Program-made: the position numbers and the translations under genes
Notes under the pieces: generated by a model
The model's input: the letters and a program-made list of their open reading frames with translations, nothing else
Told to the model about the DNA's origin: nothing
The model's database searches: none
Shown: positions 34,752 through 43,971 of the stretch, piece after piece
How positions within the stretch are numbered: position 1 is the stretch's first letter
How the letters are laid out: each line of letters starts with the position of its first letter
Source of the DNA: Gammaproteobacteria bacterium
GTDB taxonomy: Bacteria; Pseudomonadota; Gammaproteobacteria; SZUA-229
Length of the DNA stretch: 43,971 bases
Reading direction: 5' to 3'
Assembly (NCBI GenBank): GCA_016744065.1
Contig: JADGFA010000036.1
Location: 1 to 43,971 of the forward strand

Positions 34752-36677
34752 TTATTCCTCCAAAATAGCGAAATCGTGATTTTCGATAGCTTTTGTAAGG
34801 CGTTCAGCAAAAGTATCAATACTCATACTGCCTAAATCCTCACCGCTTCGAGAACGCACGGTCACACTTTCTGTTTCTAATTCACGGTCCCCAATTATTA
34901 ACATATAAGGAACACGTGCCAATGTATGCTCGCGGATTTTAAAGCCTACCTTCTCATTTCTCAAGTCCGACTTGACCTTAATTCCATGTTTATGCAGTTT
35001 TTCTTCCACTTTTTTAGCAAATTCGGCCTGTTTGTCCGTAATGTTCATAATTACGGCATGTTGAGGGCTCAACCAGAGCGGAAATTTACCTTCATAATGT
35101 TCGATCAAAATACCAATAAATCGCTCAACTGAGCCCAGAATTGCTCGGTGCAACATCACTGGCACTTCCCGATTTCCATCTTCTGCCACATATTGGGCAT
35201 CTAATCGACCCGGCATTGAGAAATCAACCTGCAATGTGCCACATTGCCAGCCACGTTCCAGACAGTCTTTTAAAGTAAACTCAATTTTCGGCCCATAAAA
35301 GGCACCTTCACCTGGCTGTAATTTATACTTGATACCTTTTGCATCCAGGGCATCCTGTAGTGCTTTTTCCGCTCGATCCCAGACTTCATCAGAACCCACC
35401 CGCTCTTCCGGACGTGTAGACAGGGCAATTTCAATATTTTCAAAACCAAAATCTTTGTATACATCGTAGGTCAGATCAATGAAATCAGAAACTTCATCCT
35501 GCACCTGATCGACGCTACAGAAAATATGCGCATCATCCTGCACAAAGTTTCTTACTCGCATTAAACCATGTAATGTGCCCGATGGTTCATTACGGTGGCA
35601 CGAACCAAATTCAGCCAGGCGCAACGGAAGATCACGATAAGATTTTAAGCCCTGGTTAAACACCTGAATATGACAGGGACAGTTCATCGGTTTAACGGCA
35701 TAGTCCCTGCTTTCAGAATGCGTGGTAAACATCATGTCGCTGAACTTATCCCAGTGGCCTGATTTTTCCCACAAAGAACGGTCAACAACCTGAGGTGTAT
35801 TAATTTCCTGATAACCATGATCACGTAAACGCCCACGGATATAATTTTGAATTGTCAGGTTTAAATCCCAGCCATCTTTGTGCCAGAAAATCATACCCGG
35901 CGCTTCTTCCTGCGAATGAAATAAGTTTAAAGCCTTACCTATTTTACGATGATCACGCTTTTCAGCTTCTTCAATACGTCTTAAATAGGCTTTAAGCTGT
36001 TTTTTATCTGGCCATGCTGTGCCGTATATACGCTGCAACATTTTATTCTTTGAGTCACCACGCCAGTAAGCCCCTGCCAGTTTTGTTAGCTTGAAGGCTT
36101 TTATTTTGCTAGTGCTGGGCACATGAGGGCCACGACATAAGTCGGTAAATTCACCCTGAGTATATAAAGATACATCGTCTTCGCCGGGAAGATCCTGAAC
36201 AATTTCAGCTTTATACTCTTCACCCAGGCCACGAAAATATTTAACCGCTTCATCACGCGACATTGTTGAACGTGTAATAGTGAAATTTTCTTTAGCAAGA
36301 TCGGCCATTTTCTTTTCAATCTTGAGCAGATCATCCGGGCCAAAGTTTTCTTCATAATCAATATCGTAGAAGAAACCATCATCAATAACTGGGCCAATAG
36401 TAATTTGCGCACTGGGATACAGTACTTTTACTGCCTGGGATAATAAGTGAGCAGTTGAGTGGCGAATAATATCCAGGCCTTCTTCATTTTTATCTGTAAT
36501 GATTGCCAGACTGGAGTCATCCTGCATCACAAATGATGCATCGACCAGTTCATCATTAACCTTTCCGGCTAATGTGGCTTTAGCTAAGCCCGGGCCAATT
36601 TCGGCGGCTACATCATAAACAGATACGGGAGATGAAAAAGTGCGCTGACTTCCGTCAGGCAGAGTAATAACAGGCAT
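34752..36677 (-). CDS. thrS: Threonyl-tRNA synthetase
   Basis: The 641-residue enzyme has the N-terminal TGS domain ([14 protein letters not shown]), the editing domain with [11 protein letters not shown], the class II catalytic core with the zinc ligands in [10 protein letters not shown], and the anticodon-binding domain ([18 protein letters not shown]). It charges tRNA-Thr. AGGAG precedes ATG 36677. The operon continues into infC three bases after its stop. The 296 bases upstream contain no gene and two copies of GTATGGGT near the start, which could be part of a leader operator. Confidence 0.98.
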   Translation of the reverse strand: MPVITLPDGSQRTFSSPVSVYDVAAEIGPGLAKATLAGKVNDELVDASFVMQDDSSLAIITDKNEEGLDIIRHSTAHLLSQAVKVLYPSAQITIGPVIDDGFFYDIDYEENFGPDDLLKIEKKMADLAKENFTITRSTMSRDEAVKYFRGLGEEYKAEIVQDLPGEDDVSLYTQGEFTDLCRGPHVPSTSKIKAFKLTKLAGAYWRGDSKNKMLQRIYGTAWPDKKQLKAYLRRIEEAEKRDHRKIGKALNLFHSQEEAPGMIFWHKDGWDLNLTIQNYIRGRLRDHGYQEINTPQVVDRSLWEKSGHWDKFSDMMFTTHSESRDYAVKPMNCPCHIQVFNQGLKSYRDLPLRLAEFGSCHRNEPSGTLHGLMRVRNFVQDDAHIFCSVDQVQDEVSDFIDLTYDVYKDFGFENIEIALSTRPEERVGSDEVWDRAEKALQDALDAKGIKYKLQPGEGAFYGPKIEFTLKDCLERGWQCGTLQVDFSMPGRLDAQYVAEDGNREVPVMLHRAILGSVERFIGILIEHYEGKFPLWLSPQHAVIMNITDKQAEFAKKVEEKLHKHGIKVKSDLRNEKVGFKIREHTLARVPYMLIIGDRELETESVTVRSRSGEDLGSMSIDTFAERLTKAIENHDFAILEE

Positions 36678-36973
36678 TGTATGCTCCTGGTTTCAGAGGT
36701 GACCCATACGTAAGGCCACATGTTTTATTTAATCACCCATACTAGAGGCTGATTAAACAGGGTTAATAAGTAATTTAATTGCGAATTTTAGCCAGACCGA
36801 CTATGAATTACAATGGGTTTTTAATGTCACACGAAATTAGATTCAAAAGTAGTTTATTCGCCTACAACGCACACGCCACTTTATGAGTGCTTTTGATTTT
36901 TTACCCTCATGGGCATTTATTTGCGAACAAACGACTATTACTCTTCATGCCAATCAAAACACACATTATCGGG

Positions 36974-37666
36974 CTAGTAACTACCGCCCCAGCTTTCTTT
37001 TTTCTTCCAGCGGATACGTGTCAGTATAATGCCAAATATCAGGCTACCTATTGAAACGGCTGCGCCAATCAGGAACCACTGCTTTATATTTTGATCACCA
37101 AGAATGATATTTTCCTGAACCAGTTCTTCCACTCTCGCCTCTGCACTTACCAGCTGTTCTTTTAATTGTTCATTCTCATCGGCTATACGAATAGGATCAG
37201 ACGCATTCTTACGTAAACTGGCCAGCGTATTTTGCAGATTTTTAATTTTGCTTTCTAACTGGGTCTGAATATTTTGCAATGTATTATTCTGAGTCTGATT
37301 TTCTGCCAACTGCTGCTTTACTTTGCTTTGTTTCTCTTTTAAGGACTGATTCTTTTTCTTTGCTCGCACAAGCTGATCACGAGCACTTCTATTCGTCATA
37401 AGCAATCGGGTCTCTACCCAGCCTGTTTTAGAATCATCATCTACCGGGACAACCAGGGCATGCTTGTTATCATCGGTAAGTTCTACAATCTCAAGTGCAA
37501 CACCACTTTTTAAAAATTTTAAAATTTTATGCCCTGTAGTAACCCCAGAACGCATAGGTATAGTCAGGTCATCACTCACATACTGAATATCTTTAGCTGA
37601 TAACGTAGTAACTGAAAACAACAATGTAACGACAGATAACAAAATTTTATAGAACTGTTTTTTCAT
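36974..37666 (-). CDS. TIGR04211-type SH3 domain protein with coiled coil
   Basis: Translation from ATG 37666 (preferred over GTG 37672) gives 230 residues. A signal peptide (ILLSVVTLLFSVTTLSA) is followed by a bacterial SH3 domain (YVSDDLTIPMRSGVTTGHKI to GWVETRLLMT), a glutamine-rich coiled coil of about 90 residues, and a C-terminal membrane helix (WFLIGAAVSIGSLIFGIIL) with a basic tail. This layout matches E. coli YgiM. The SH3 domain would lie in the periplasm. Function is not established. Confidence 0.88.
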   Translation of the reverse strand: MKKQFYKILLSVVTLLFSVTTLSAKDIQYVSDDLTIPMRSGVTTGHKILKFLKSGVALEIVELTDDNKHALVVPVDDDSKTGWVETRLLMTNRSARDQLVRAKKKNQSLKEKQSKVKQQLAENQTQNNTLQNIQTQLESKIKNLQNTLASLRKNASDPIRIADENEQLKEQLVSAEARVEELVQENIILGDQNIKQWFLIGAAVSIGSLIFGIILTRIRWKKKESWGGSY

Positions 37667-37843
37667 TTTCACAAGCTTCGATGTTAAATTTAACTCTAAA
37701 TTTCAGGACTAATCTACAGTAAAGTGCTATGAATTGAAAATATGAAGTTGGGTAAATGGGCTATAAATCACAAATGAAAGGAGAACGAGTATAAATAATT
37801 ACCCTTTCATAACCGCACGATACGGGTTATATCATCATAAAAA

Positions 37844-37919
37844 TGGTGCACCCTGTTGGACTTGAACCAACGACTTCTTCCATGTCATGGAAGCACTCTA
37901 CCAGCTGAGTTAAGGGTGC
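37844..37919 (-). tRNA. tRNA-Val(GAC)
   Basis: GCACCCT pairs with AGGGTGC, followed by discriminator A and encoded CCA. The anticodon stem CTTCC/GGAAG holds loop ATGACAT, anticodon GAC. The D arm ACTC/GAGT and the T arm GTTGG/CCAAC are perfect. The 246 bases from here to the HIT gene hold no gene I can support. Confidence 0.95.
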
Positions 37920-38165
37920 CTGTCAGGTTTTAAAGCAACCAGGCTAAATACGAGGCGTGAATGTTACTGATTGCTACGCAGAATGCAAGTTCTACCTGCC
38001 CTTTGAACGAGGATATTAAATAAAATATTGCTATTGCTTATAATTACGGATAAAGCACAGGTATTTCTTTCAGCCCGTCAACACATATGGCCATTAACTT
38101 AAATTAGTCATTATTATTAACGAATTATATGGCAACCCATAATCGAATCACCCTAACGATTAAAA

Positions 38166-38510
38166 TTAGCCCGGTGGCCAGGTCATTTGTCTCTTTCCCA
38201 TCACATGCAAATGGACATGGTGCACGGTTTGACCGCCATCATCATTACAGTTCATAACACACCTGTAACCTGATTCATCTATATTTTCCTGCTTTGCTAC
38301 AATTTTCGCAGCCAGAAACAATTTACCGACTAATGACGCATCTTCAGATTTAAAATCATTAATGGTTGAAATATGCTTTTTCGGGATTACTAAAAAATGC
38401 ACGGGTGCCTGCGGGCTTAAGTCTCTGAATGCCAGCACAGCTTCGTCCTGGTAAACAATATCTCCGGGAATATCACCACTAACAATTTTACAGAAAATGC
38501 AGTCACTCAT
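38166..38510 (-). CDS. HIT-family purine nucleoside phosphoramidase (HinT-like)
   Basis: The 114-residue protein begins CIFCKIVSGDIPGDIVYQ and ends with the histidine triad HHVHLHVMG and QMTWPPG, typical of HinT. Such enzymes hydrolyse AMP-lysine and AMP-linked phosphoramidates. CIFC at the N-terminus is the usual zinc-binding pair with later histidines. Length is normal, and it is transcribed alone. Confidence 0.93.
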   Translation of the reverse strand: MSDCIFCKIVSGDIPGDIVYQDEAVLAFRDLSPQAPVHFLVIPKKHISTINDFKSEDASLVGKLFLAAKIVAKQENIDESGYRCVMNCNDDGGQTVHHVHLHVMGKRQMTWPPG

Positions 38511-38595
38511 ATTGTATACCCTGATTTTTATGACTTTTTATTTTTAAAGATTTAACTGATTATACAGAAAGGAAAACGTTCTGATATCTGTAAAT

Positions 38596-39033
38596 TTAAA
38601 CAAATGTATCAATGATACCAGAGACCTGGCGCTGCTGATTATTGGCGGGAACCAGATCTTCATTTTCCTGAAAAGTCTGAATAGCCTGTTGTGCACTTAT
38701 TCGACGCCCATCAGGCTGAGCTGATGATTGCTGACTAGCAGTACGTGGGGAAAAACCTGAACTCGACTCTCTGGCATCAATCCGCTGAGTTTCAGATGAA
38801 AGAACCTCACCATTTATAACTCTTGAGCTTTCGACATTAGGGCGCGTTCTCTGAAGATTTTCAGCACGCACCTGATCCTGGTTACGTTGATTTTGCTGAG
38901 TCTGATTTTCCAGCGCACGGTCACTCCCGGCAGATGACTGTCGCTGTGACTCCTGTTGTTGACGCTGTCTGGCCGTTTCTACCGATGCAGTTGAATCAAA
39001 CCGTTGAGTAAAACCCGATAATGCAATTTCCAT
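38596..39033 (-). CDS. Hypothetical Gln/Ser/Arg-rich protein
   Basis: The 145-residue product is low in hydrophobic residues and rich in Gln, Arg and Ser (ARQRQQQESQRQSS near residue 20). It ends VSGIIDTFV and starts MEIALSGFTQRFDST. It appears largely disordered. No family is recognised. It lies between recR and the HIT gene on the same strand. Codon use looks like its neighbours, so it is probably a real gene. Confidence 0.55.
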   Translation of the reverse strand: MEIALSGFTQRFDSTASVETARQRQQQESQRQSSAGSDRALENQTQQNQRNQDQVRAENLQRTRPNVESSRVINGEVLSSETQRIDARESSSGFSPRTASQQSSAQPDGRRISAQQAIQTFQENEDLVPANNQQRQVSGIIDTFV

Positions 39034-39149
39034 TTATTATTCTTCATTTGGGAATCACATGAGTATAGCAAGCAAATGTGGCAATAATTGACCACAAGTC
39101 GGAAGTTTTATGCCGTTACAGGCCGGAGTGCTCTGAATGACATCGAGTA

Positions 39150-39749
39150 CTAAAGTAGTTTTTGTCGCCCACTGAAAGCATGGGCTAATGTGCCGCCATC
39201 AATATATTCCAGCTCACCCCCTAGCGGTATCCCATGCGCCAGTCGAGTTGACTCTATCTGGTATTCTGCCGCCATTTCAGAGATATAATGCGCAGTAGTC
39301 TCTCCTTCTACCGTCGGATTAGTTGCCAATATGAGCTCCTTAATCCCACCCTGCTTCAAACGCGCTTCCAATAAGCCCAGGCCCAGTTCAGCTGGCCCGA
39401 TTCCATCTAATGGTGACAGGTGCCCCATCAGTACGAAATACTTCCCATTAAAGTCAGCCGCCTGATTTATCGCTAAAACATCTGACGGTGTCTCTACAAT
39501 ACAAAGCAATTCATCATTACGACGAGTATCACTACAATACCCACACAATTCGGTTTCCGATAATGTTCGGCATTGGGAACAATGGCCGATATGGTCAACC
39601 GCATTCTGTAATGAATCTGAAAGGATAGCCGCACCTTTACGATCACGCTCCAGCAAGTGAAATGCCATACGCTGAGCTGATTTAGGGCCTACACCCGGCA
39701 GGCAACGTAGCGCATCTATTAATTGTAAAAGTAAAGGAGACTGACTCAT
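39150..39749 (-). CDS. recR: Recombination mediator RecR
   Basis: The 199-residue protein has the helix-hairpin-helix ([20 protein letters not shown]), a four-cysteine zinc finger ([16 protein letters not shown]), the Toprim domain ([14 protein letters not shown] and [13 protein letters not shown]) and the C-terminal [21 protein letters not shown] motif. RecR acts with RecO (and RecF) to load RecA. It belongs to the conserved dnaX-ybaB-recR cluster. Confidence 0.97.
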   Translation of the reverse strand: MSQSPLLLQLIDALRCLPGVGPKSAQRMAFHLLERDRKGAAILSDSLQNAVDHIGHCSQCRTLSETELCGYCSDTRRNDELLCIVETPSDVLAINQAADFNGKYFVLMGHLSPLDGIGPAELGLGLLEARLKQGGIKELILATNPTVEGETTAHYISEMAAEYQIESTRLAHGIPLGGELEYIDGGTLAHAFSGRQKLL

Positions 39750-39844
39750 ATTCTATTTTTTAAAATTAACTATAACCTGAAAGCAAATCATCAGCTCATT
39801 TCTGCAAAACAACAATGACCTTGCAGGAGTAGAACAGAAACATT

Positions 39845-40168
39845 TTAAAATGGAAGCTTCATACCACCGGGAAGATTCATACCCGCCGTTACACCTGACA
39901 TTCTTTCAGATGAAGCTGACTCAATTTTACGCACTGCATCATTAACCGCTGCGGCTAATAAGTCTTCAATCATCTCTTTATCATCTCCCATCAAAGTATC
40001 ATCCAGCTCAACACGGCGCACTTCATGACGGCCATTCATTAAAACCTTTACCATACCACCACCTGATTGACCTTCTACTTCCATAGTGGCGATTTCTTCC
40101 TGCGCTTTTTGCATGTCAGCCTGCATTTTTTGCGCCTGCTTCATCATATTACCTAAACCACCTTTCAT
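39845..40168 (-). CDS. ybaB: YbaB/EbfC nucleoid-associated protein
   Basis: The 107-residue protein starts [20 protein letters not shown] and contains [20 protein letters not shown] and [14 protein letters not shown], typical of the family. It binds DNA as a tweezer-like dimer. GAGAGAG precedes ATG 40168, 14 bases after dnaX. Confidence 0.96.
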   Translation of the reverse strand: MKGGLGNMMKQAQKMQADMQKAQEEIATMEVEGQSGGGMVKVLMNGRHEVRRVELDDTLMGDDKEMIEDLLAAAVNDAVRKIESASSERMSGVTAGMNLPGGMKLPF

Positions 40169-40182
40169 CTTTACTCTCTCTA

Positions 40183-41838
40183 TTAATTGTTGATGGGTTT
40201 CACCGAGTTGGGAACAACCTCGGCATTAAAATTCTCTTTCAGTGCCTGTATCATTGGGTCCTGTTGTATCAACTCTTCTGCTGACTGTTGTCGCTCAGCA
40301 TGATTACGCGCTGTTGTTTTCGCCGGTGACTCAACCTGCTGAGCACCTAACTCAATATGCAATTTTAATTTTTTCTGAAGGCGAGCACAAAGCGCTTCTT
40401 CCAGTTTTTTCTGCATCACTGGATTAAGTAACTGCTCATTCTCTTTATTTAAAACAAGCATCACATCCGTCGACGATTTTTCACGCAATGTACAGTTTAC
40501 CGCCAGTTGCTTCACCATGCCACGCAGATTAAGCGCTTCAACCAGACCTGCCCAGTTACCATCAAACTGCACAGGGGTTGCGGGTACAGTTTCTTCAACC
40601 GGTGATGATGATCGCGCTGGCTGTGCTGATGCTTCAGGCACATTACCGGGAGCTGTCATTTGTTGACCTGCAGGTGCAGCATTCTGCTCCGAAACAGGTG
40701 AAGCTAGCGTTGCTGCAACAGCAGTAGTAGTAGCCTGAGCTGCACGCCCTTCGAGCGTGGGTTTAAATGCCAGCATTCTTAATAATGCCATTTCCAGGCC
40801 ACCCCGTGGATCAGGCGCCAGAGGTAAATCTCTACGCCCAATCAGACCCACCTGATAGAATAACTGTATATCCTCTGAACTGAGTTGAGTGGCTAATTGC
40901 AACAATGCCTCCCGTTCAATCAGATTCTCATCAACCGCTTCAGGCACCTTCTGGGCAAGTGCCATTTGATGCAGCATAGCCAATAATTCTGCTAGCACAT
41001 TGGCATAATCCGGGCTTAAATCTGCTAATTCATCAATATGTTTCATCACTAAAGCAGCATCATTAGCCACCAGAGCCTTAAGAATAGACATAACCCGGTC
41101 ACGGGAAACCGTGCCCAACATAGCCTGTACTTCCGTTTGCTCAAGCTTGCCACCACCAAAGGCAATCGCCTGATCCAGTAAACTTAATGCATCACGCATT
41201 GAGCCATCGGCACCGTGCGACAGAAGACGAATAGAGGCATCATCAAAAGCCACTGACTCCTGCTGCAATATAAACTTAAGGTGCCCATCAATCAGCGAAA
41301 TCGGCATACGCTTAAGATTAAACTGCAAACAACGAGATAAAATAGTAACCGGTAGTTTCTGGGGATCTGTGGTTGCCAACAGAAATTTAACGTGTGGCGG
41401 AGGCTCTTCCAGTGTTTTTAGCAAAGCATTAAAACTATGCCCCGACAACATATGTACTTCATCGATCAGGTAAACTTTAAAACGACCATGAGTAGGTGCA
41501 TATTGCACATTATCAAGCAGCTCTCGCGTATCCTCAACCTTGGTACGAGAAGCCGCATCAACTTCAATCAGATCAATAAAACGACCTTCTGCAATAGATT
41601 TACAGGCACTACATTCACCACAGGGCTTTGAAGTAATACCTGTTTCACAATTAAGTGATTTAGCAAAAATTCGCGCTATCGTCGTCTTGCCAACACCCCG
41701 TGTGCCGGTAAACAAATAGGCATGATGTAAACGATCTTCATCCAGAGCATTAATCAAAGCACGAAGTATATGCTCCTGACCGACCATTTCAGTAAAATTG
41801 CCAGGACGCCATTTACGTGCAAGTACTTGATAGCTCAT
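40183..41838 (-). CDS. dnaX: DNA polymerase III tau subunit
   Basis: The 551-residue clamp-loader ATPase has Walker A GTRGVGKT, a zinc module ([16 protein letters not shown]), Walker [14 protein letters not shown] box ([10 protein letters not shown]), an oligomerisation domain, and a low-complexity linker around 370-425 ([16 protein letters not shown]). The C-terminal 120 residues would bind DnaB and polymerase alpha. It is shorter than the 643-residue E. coli tau. No strong A6G slippery site with a nearby stop was identified for making gamma. Confidence 0.96.
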   Translation of the reverse strand: MSYQVLARKWRPGNFTEMVGQEHILRALINALDEDRLHHAYLFTGTRGVGKTTIARIFAKSLNCETGITSKPCGECSACKSIAEGRFIDLIEVDAASRTKVEDTRELLDNVQYAPTHGRFKVYLIDEVHMLSGHSFNALLKTLEEPPPHVKFLLATTDPQKLPVTILSRCLQFNLKRMPISLIDGHLKFILQQESVAFDDASIRLLSHGADGSMRDALSLLDQAIAFGGGKLEQTEVQAMLGTVSRDRVMSILKALVANDAALVMKHIDELADLSPDYANVLAELLAMLHQMALAQKVPEAVDENLIEREALLQLATQLSSEDIQLFYQVGLIGRRDLPLAPDPRGGLEMALLRMLAFKPTLEGRAAQATTTAVAATLASPVSEQNAAPAGQQMTAPGNVPEASAQPARSSSPVEETVPATPVQFDGNWAGLVEALNLRGMVKQLAVNCTLREKSSTDVMLVLNKENEQLLNPVMQKKLEEALCARLQKKLKLHIELGAQQVESPAKTTARNHAERQQSAEELIQQDPMIQALKENFNAEVVPNSVKPINN

Positions 41839-42050
41839 GAATTATTGTTATTTCTAGATTATAAAAAAGAGGTTAAGTTTAACATGGTGTTGATATGAGT
41901 TGGTAGGGAATATCATGTTCTACACTGAACATTCTGTCCAGAATCACACAGAAAGTAGATTTTTTAAACCCTACAAAATATATCTGCGATGATACACGGT
42001 TTTTTAAAATGTCGGTATTTAAGAAAAATTAAAGAAGAGAAAAAATAAAG

Positions 42051-42158
42051 TAACTCACACCAGCCACACCCCGGCGCCCAATGTCACCACTACCGTTGCT
42101 TCCTTCCGGACCTGGCGGAGTTCGCGGTTAATCGTCGCGAAGGGACCAATGTAAGTTA
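42051..42158 (-). ncRNA. ffs: Small SRP RNA (4.5S RNA)
   Basis: On the minus strand the hallmark AGGTCCGGAAGGAAGCAAC lies in the apical loop, and GGGCGCCGGGGTGTGGCTGG matches the descending strand of gammaproteobacterial 4.5S RNA. The ends pair as AACTTACATTGGTC with GGCTGGTGTGAGTT, allowing G-U pairs; the exact ends are approximate. Placement beside dnaX is usual. The 212 bases between dnaX and ffs hold no gene. Confidence 0.95.
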
Positions 42159-42259
42159 CCAGGCGGGATTATCCGGATTTTACTCCCAGCTTTCAACCTA
42201 TATTTAAATTAAGTTCACGGGAGCAGGGGTAAAATGCTTTTAAGTAAGGCAGCTGCATT

Positions 42260-43186
42260 TCAATAAAGGCATACCTTATTGCGCCCAGAATCTTTTGCAC
42301 GATACAGAGCTTCATCAGCCATTTTAAGCATAAACTCAGAATCATGACTTTTTTCAGGCTGGTCAGAATAAACTCCCATACTGATCGTCACCAGCTTATG
42401 CTCAGATTCGGGGTGGTCAAATTTAAGAGCCGAAACCGCATCACACATTGCCTGTGCCAGACGATGCGCATTTTCAATATTGGTATCGGGCAAAACAACC
42501 GCGAACTCTTCACCACCATAGCGAGCAACCAGGTCAGAGGCACGCTTACATACACTTTGTAATGCATTAGCAACCGCTTTAAGGCAATCATCCCCTTTAA
42601 GGTGCCCAAATGAGTCATTATATTTTTTGAAATGATCAACATCACACAGTATCACTGCAAGCTGGTGGCCATTACGCATACTCCTCGCAATTTCCACACG
42701 AAGGTATTTGTCCATATAGCGCCGGTTCGCCAGCCCAGTTAACCCATCAACATTGGCGAGTTTTTTAAGCTCAGAATTTACAACTTCAAGCTCAGTAGAA
42801 ACATCTATAAGCTTTCGACGCATATTTGCAATACGCCTCATGGAGATCATTTTCGCCTCTAGAATACGAAAATCGACGGGTTTTGTAAGATAATCATCTC
42901 CGCCCGCCTCAATACCTGCAAAAACATCCTCAGGATCAACTCTTCCGCTTAAAAAAATAATAGGTACCCAGAGACTTTCGTCACGGCGCATTTGACGAGC
43001 AGCCTCATGACCATCCATTTCAGGCATAATAACATCCATTAAGACCAGGTCTGGCTTTTCAGTGTGATATAAACCAACAGCCAACTTGCCATTTTCTGCC
43101 ATGACAACGCTGTACCCCATCCTTTCTAAATAAGATGAGATTATCAACCGTTCTGTTTTGGTATCATCTACAAGTAATACTTTCAT
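42260..43186 (-). CDS. Response regulator diguanylate cyclase (REC-GGDEF)
   Basis: The 308-residue protein has a receiver domain with D7/D8, phospho-acceptor D51 (LVLMDVIMPEMDG) and K102 (YLTKPVD), a linking coiled coil (about 112-145), and a GGDEF domain with the active-site GGEEF at 224-228. An RxxD inhibitory site (R215-D218) lies five residues before it, so product feedback is expected. It makes cyclic di-GMP on phosphorylation by an unlinked histidine kinase. This PleD/WspR-like architecture, with one REC, is common. Confidence 0.95.
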   Translation of the reverse strand: MKVLLVDDTKTERLIISSYLERMGYSVVMAENGKLAVGLYHTEKPDLVLMDVIMPEMDGHEAARQMRRDESLWVPIIFLSGRVDPEDVFAGIEAGGDDYLTKPVDFRILEAKMISMRRIANMRRKLIDVSTELEVVNSELKKLANVDGLTGLANRRYMDKYLRVEIARSMRNGHQLAVILCDVDHFKKYNDSFGHLKGDDCLKAVANALQSVCKRASDLVARYGGEEFAVVLPDTNIENAHRLAQAMCDAVSALKFDHPESEHKLVTISMGVYSDQPEKSHDSEFMLKMADEALYRAKDSGRNKVCLY

Positions 43187-43406
43187 GTATTAAACATCTG
43201 TAATTTTATTTGATATAAATATCTGTTAATTTATATATAGACCATAAACCAGCGCATTCATACATCAAAAATATTGACCTGAATGCCGGTCTAGGCTAGT
43301 CTAGCCCACCTTCCTGGAGCATAGTACGCTGAACCAGGTGGATTCTGCAAACTCTGATGATTAGTACATACATAACATCAAAAAGAATAGCAGATATAAA
43401 GTTTAT

Positions 43407-43494
43407 AGAGAGGTGTCTGAGTGGTTGAAAGAGCTCGCCTGGAAAGCGTGTATACCTTACGGTATCGAGGGTTCGAATCCCTTCCTCTCTGCCA
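43407..43494 (+). tRNA. tRNA-Ser(GGA)
   Basis: AGAGAGG pairs with CCTCTCT, followed by G and encoded CCA. The anticodon loop contains CTGGAAA, anticodon GGA (43441-43443). A long variable arm (TATACC/GGTATC around TTAC) and the T loop TTCGAAT confirm a serine tRNA. Confidence 0.96.
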
Positions 43495-43529
43495 TATAAA
43501 AAACACATAATAACATCTTTAGATACAAA

Positions 43530-43555
43530 GAAGGTACACATAAATGTGTACCTTC
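43530..43555. terminator. Strong hairpin after tRNA-Ser
   Basis: GAAGGTACACAT and ATGTGTACCTTC form a perfect 12-bp stem with a two-base loop, 35 bases past the tRNA. No T-run follows on the plus strand, so it may be a processing or weak termination structure. Confidence 0.45.
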
Positions 43556-43600
43556 ACCCCCGATCACTATAACGAAATAGCATTACGACATCTAACACCA

Positions 43601-43775
43601 GATCCTTCGGCTTCGCTCAGGATGACAACAGCTTTTATTTCAAAGAACAAGATCATTACCTGAAGCAAATATTTATTAATACAAAATTACATTATGTATT
43701 AATTCAGCGCATCAATTAACCACAAAAAATAATAATAGAATCATACACTGTCATTCTGAACGTCAGTGAAGAATC
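43601..43775. repeat. MITE-like unit, copy 1
   Basis: A 175-bp unit starts GATCCTTCGGCTTCGCTCAG and ends with GTCATTCTGAACGTCAGTG followed by AAGAATC; the ends are imperfect inverted repeats of about 26 bp. It encodes nothing. A second unit begins 190 bp later. Confidence 0.75.
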
Positions 43776-43790
43776 TTGCATAAAACATCA

Positions 43791-43965
43791 GATTCTTCGA
43801 CTTAGCTTAGGATAAAAATGGTTTTCACTTCAAAAAGAAAACTCATTATCCGGGATAAATATTTACTTATATAGAATTACACTATGTAAAAAATCAGCAC
43901 ATCGATTAACCACGAAGAAAAACAATAAAACCATACACTGTCATTCTGAACGCCAGTGAAGAATC
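43791..43965. repeat. MITE-like unit, copy 2
   Basis: This copy is clearly related to copy 1 along its length, with a nearly identical right end (CATACACTGTCATTCTGAAC followed by GCCAGTGAAGAATC) and a more diverged left end. The six bases that follow match the spacer after copy 1, so the array may continue past the edge. Confidence 0.75.
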
Positions 43966-43971
43966 TTGCAT

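Noticed and set aside
40340..40460. Programmed frameshift in dnaX at AAAAAA runs to make gamma
   Set aside because: The runs (CAG AAA AAA CTG and CAG AAA AAA TTA) are not the A-AAA-AAG site, and no stem or nearby -1 stop was evident.
43296..43541. An 81-codon minus-strand frame over tRNA-Ser
   Set aside because: It runs through the tRNA gene and the hairpin after it, and is a common false call of this type.

Overview
The window reads as chromosome from a moderately AT-rich gammaproteobacterium. The evidence is the conserved block thrS-infC-rpmI-rplT-pheS-pheT-ihfA-merR-like followed by tRNA-Pro(GGG), the dnaX-ybaB-recR block with the small SRP RNA next to it, and the TIGR04211-type SH3 protein. 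The species cannot be named from sequence alone.

Layout. 1-6050 is accessory-looking DNA: the tail of a membrane protein, a decayed AbiEii-like fragment, a DUF5675 protein overlapping a small lipoprotein gene, then a minus-strand cluster (DUF4166, DUF2269, NAD-binding epimerase-like, small membrane protein) beside a membrane-anchored AraC-type regulator. 6051-28853 is a genomic island of about 22.8 kb in the 3' end of tRNA-Pro(GGG). It is bounded by a perfect 46-bp direct repeat of the tRNA end and carries a P4-type tyrosine integrase at the left end. 28809-43971 is backbone: tRNA-Pro, translation genes, tRNA-Val, recombination and replication genes, SRP RNA, a diguanylate cyclase response regulator, tRNA-Ser, and an array of MITE-like units running off the edge.

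Inside the island are four modules. (1) Defence: a 2035-residue protein with an N-terminal nuclease-like motif, a STAND-type NTPase and a very long helical C-terminus, resembling Avs (AVAST) phage sensors; next to it a winged-helix plus nucleotidyltransferase (AbiEii-like) pair with a repeated operator-like motif upstream. (2) A three-gene operon of tiny membrane proteins coupled by an ATGA overlap, whose middle gene is broken at a nine-base homopolymer. (3) A plasmid-type replicon: a RepA_C initiator, an upstream HTH gene, five iterons, a perfect DnaA box and hairpins. The island may therefore be an integrative plasmid. (4) Metal homeostasis: czcI-like, czcC, czcB, czcA, then an ArsR-family regulator, a cytochrome c-FTR1 fusion and a short cation diffusion facilitator. 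The ArsR gene has a near-consensus promoter whose -10 box lies inside a perfect palindrome and whose predicted start coincides with the ATG, so its mRNA may be leaderless.

The sequence outside the left att copy is 87% identical to the island's own right end over 53 bp. This suggests that related elements have inserted at this tRNA more than once. Backbone points of note are an apparent AUC start codon for infC and a possible phenylalanine attenuation leader before pheS.
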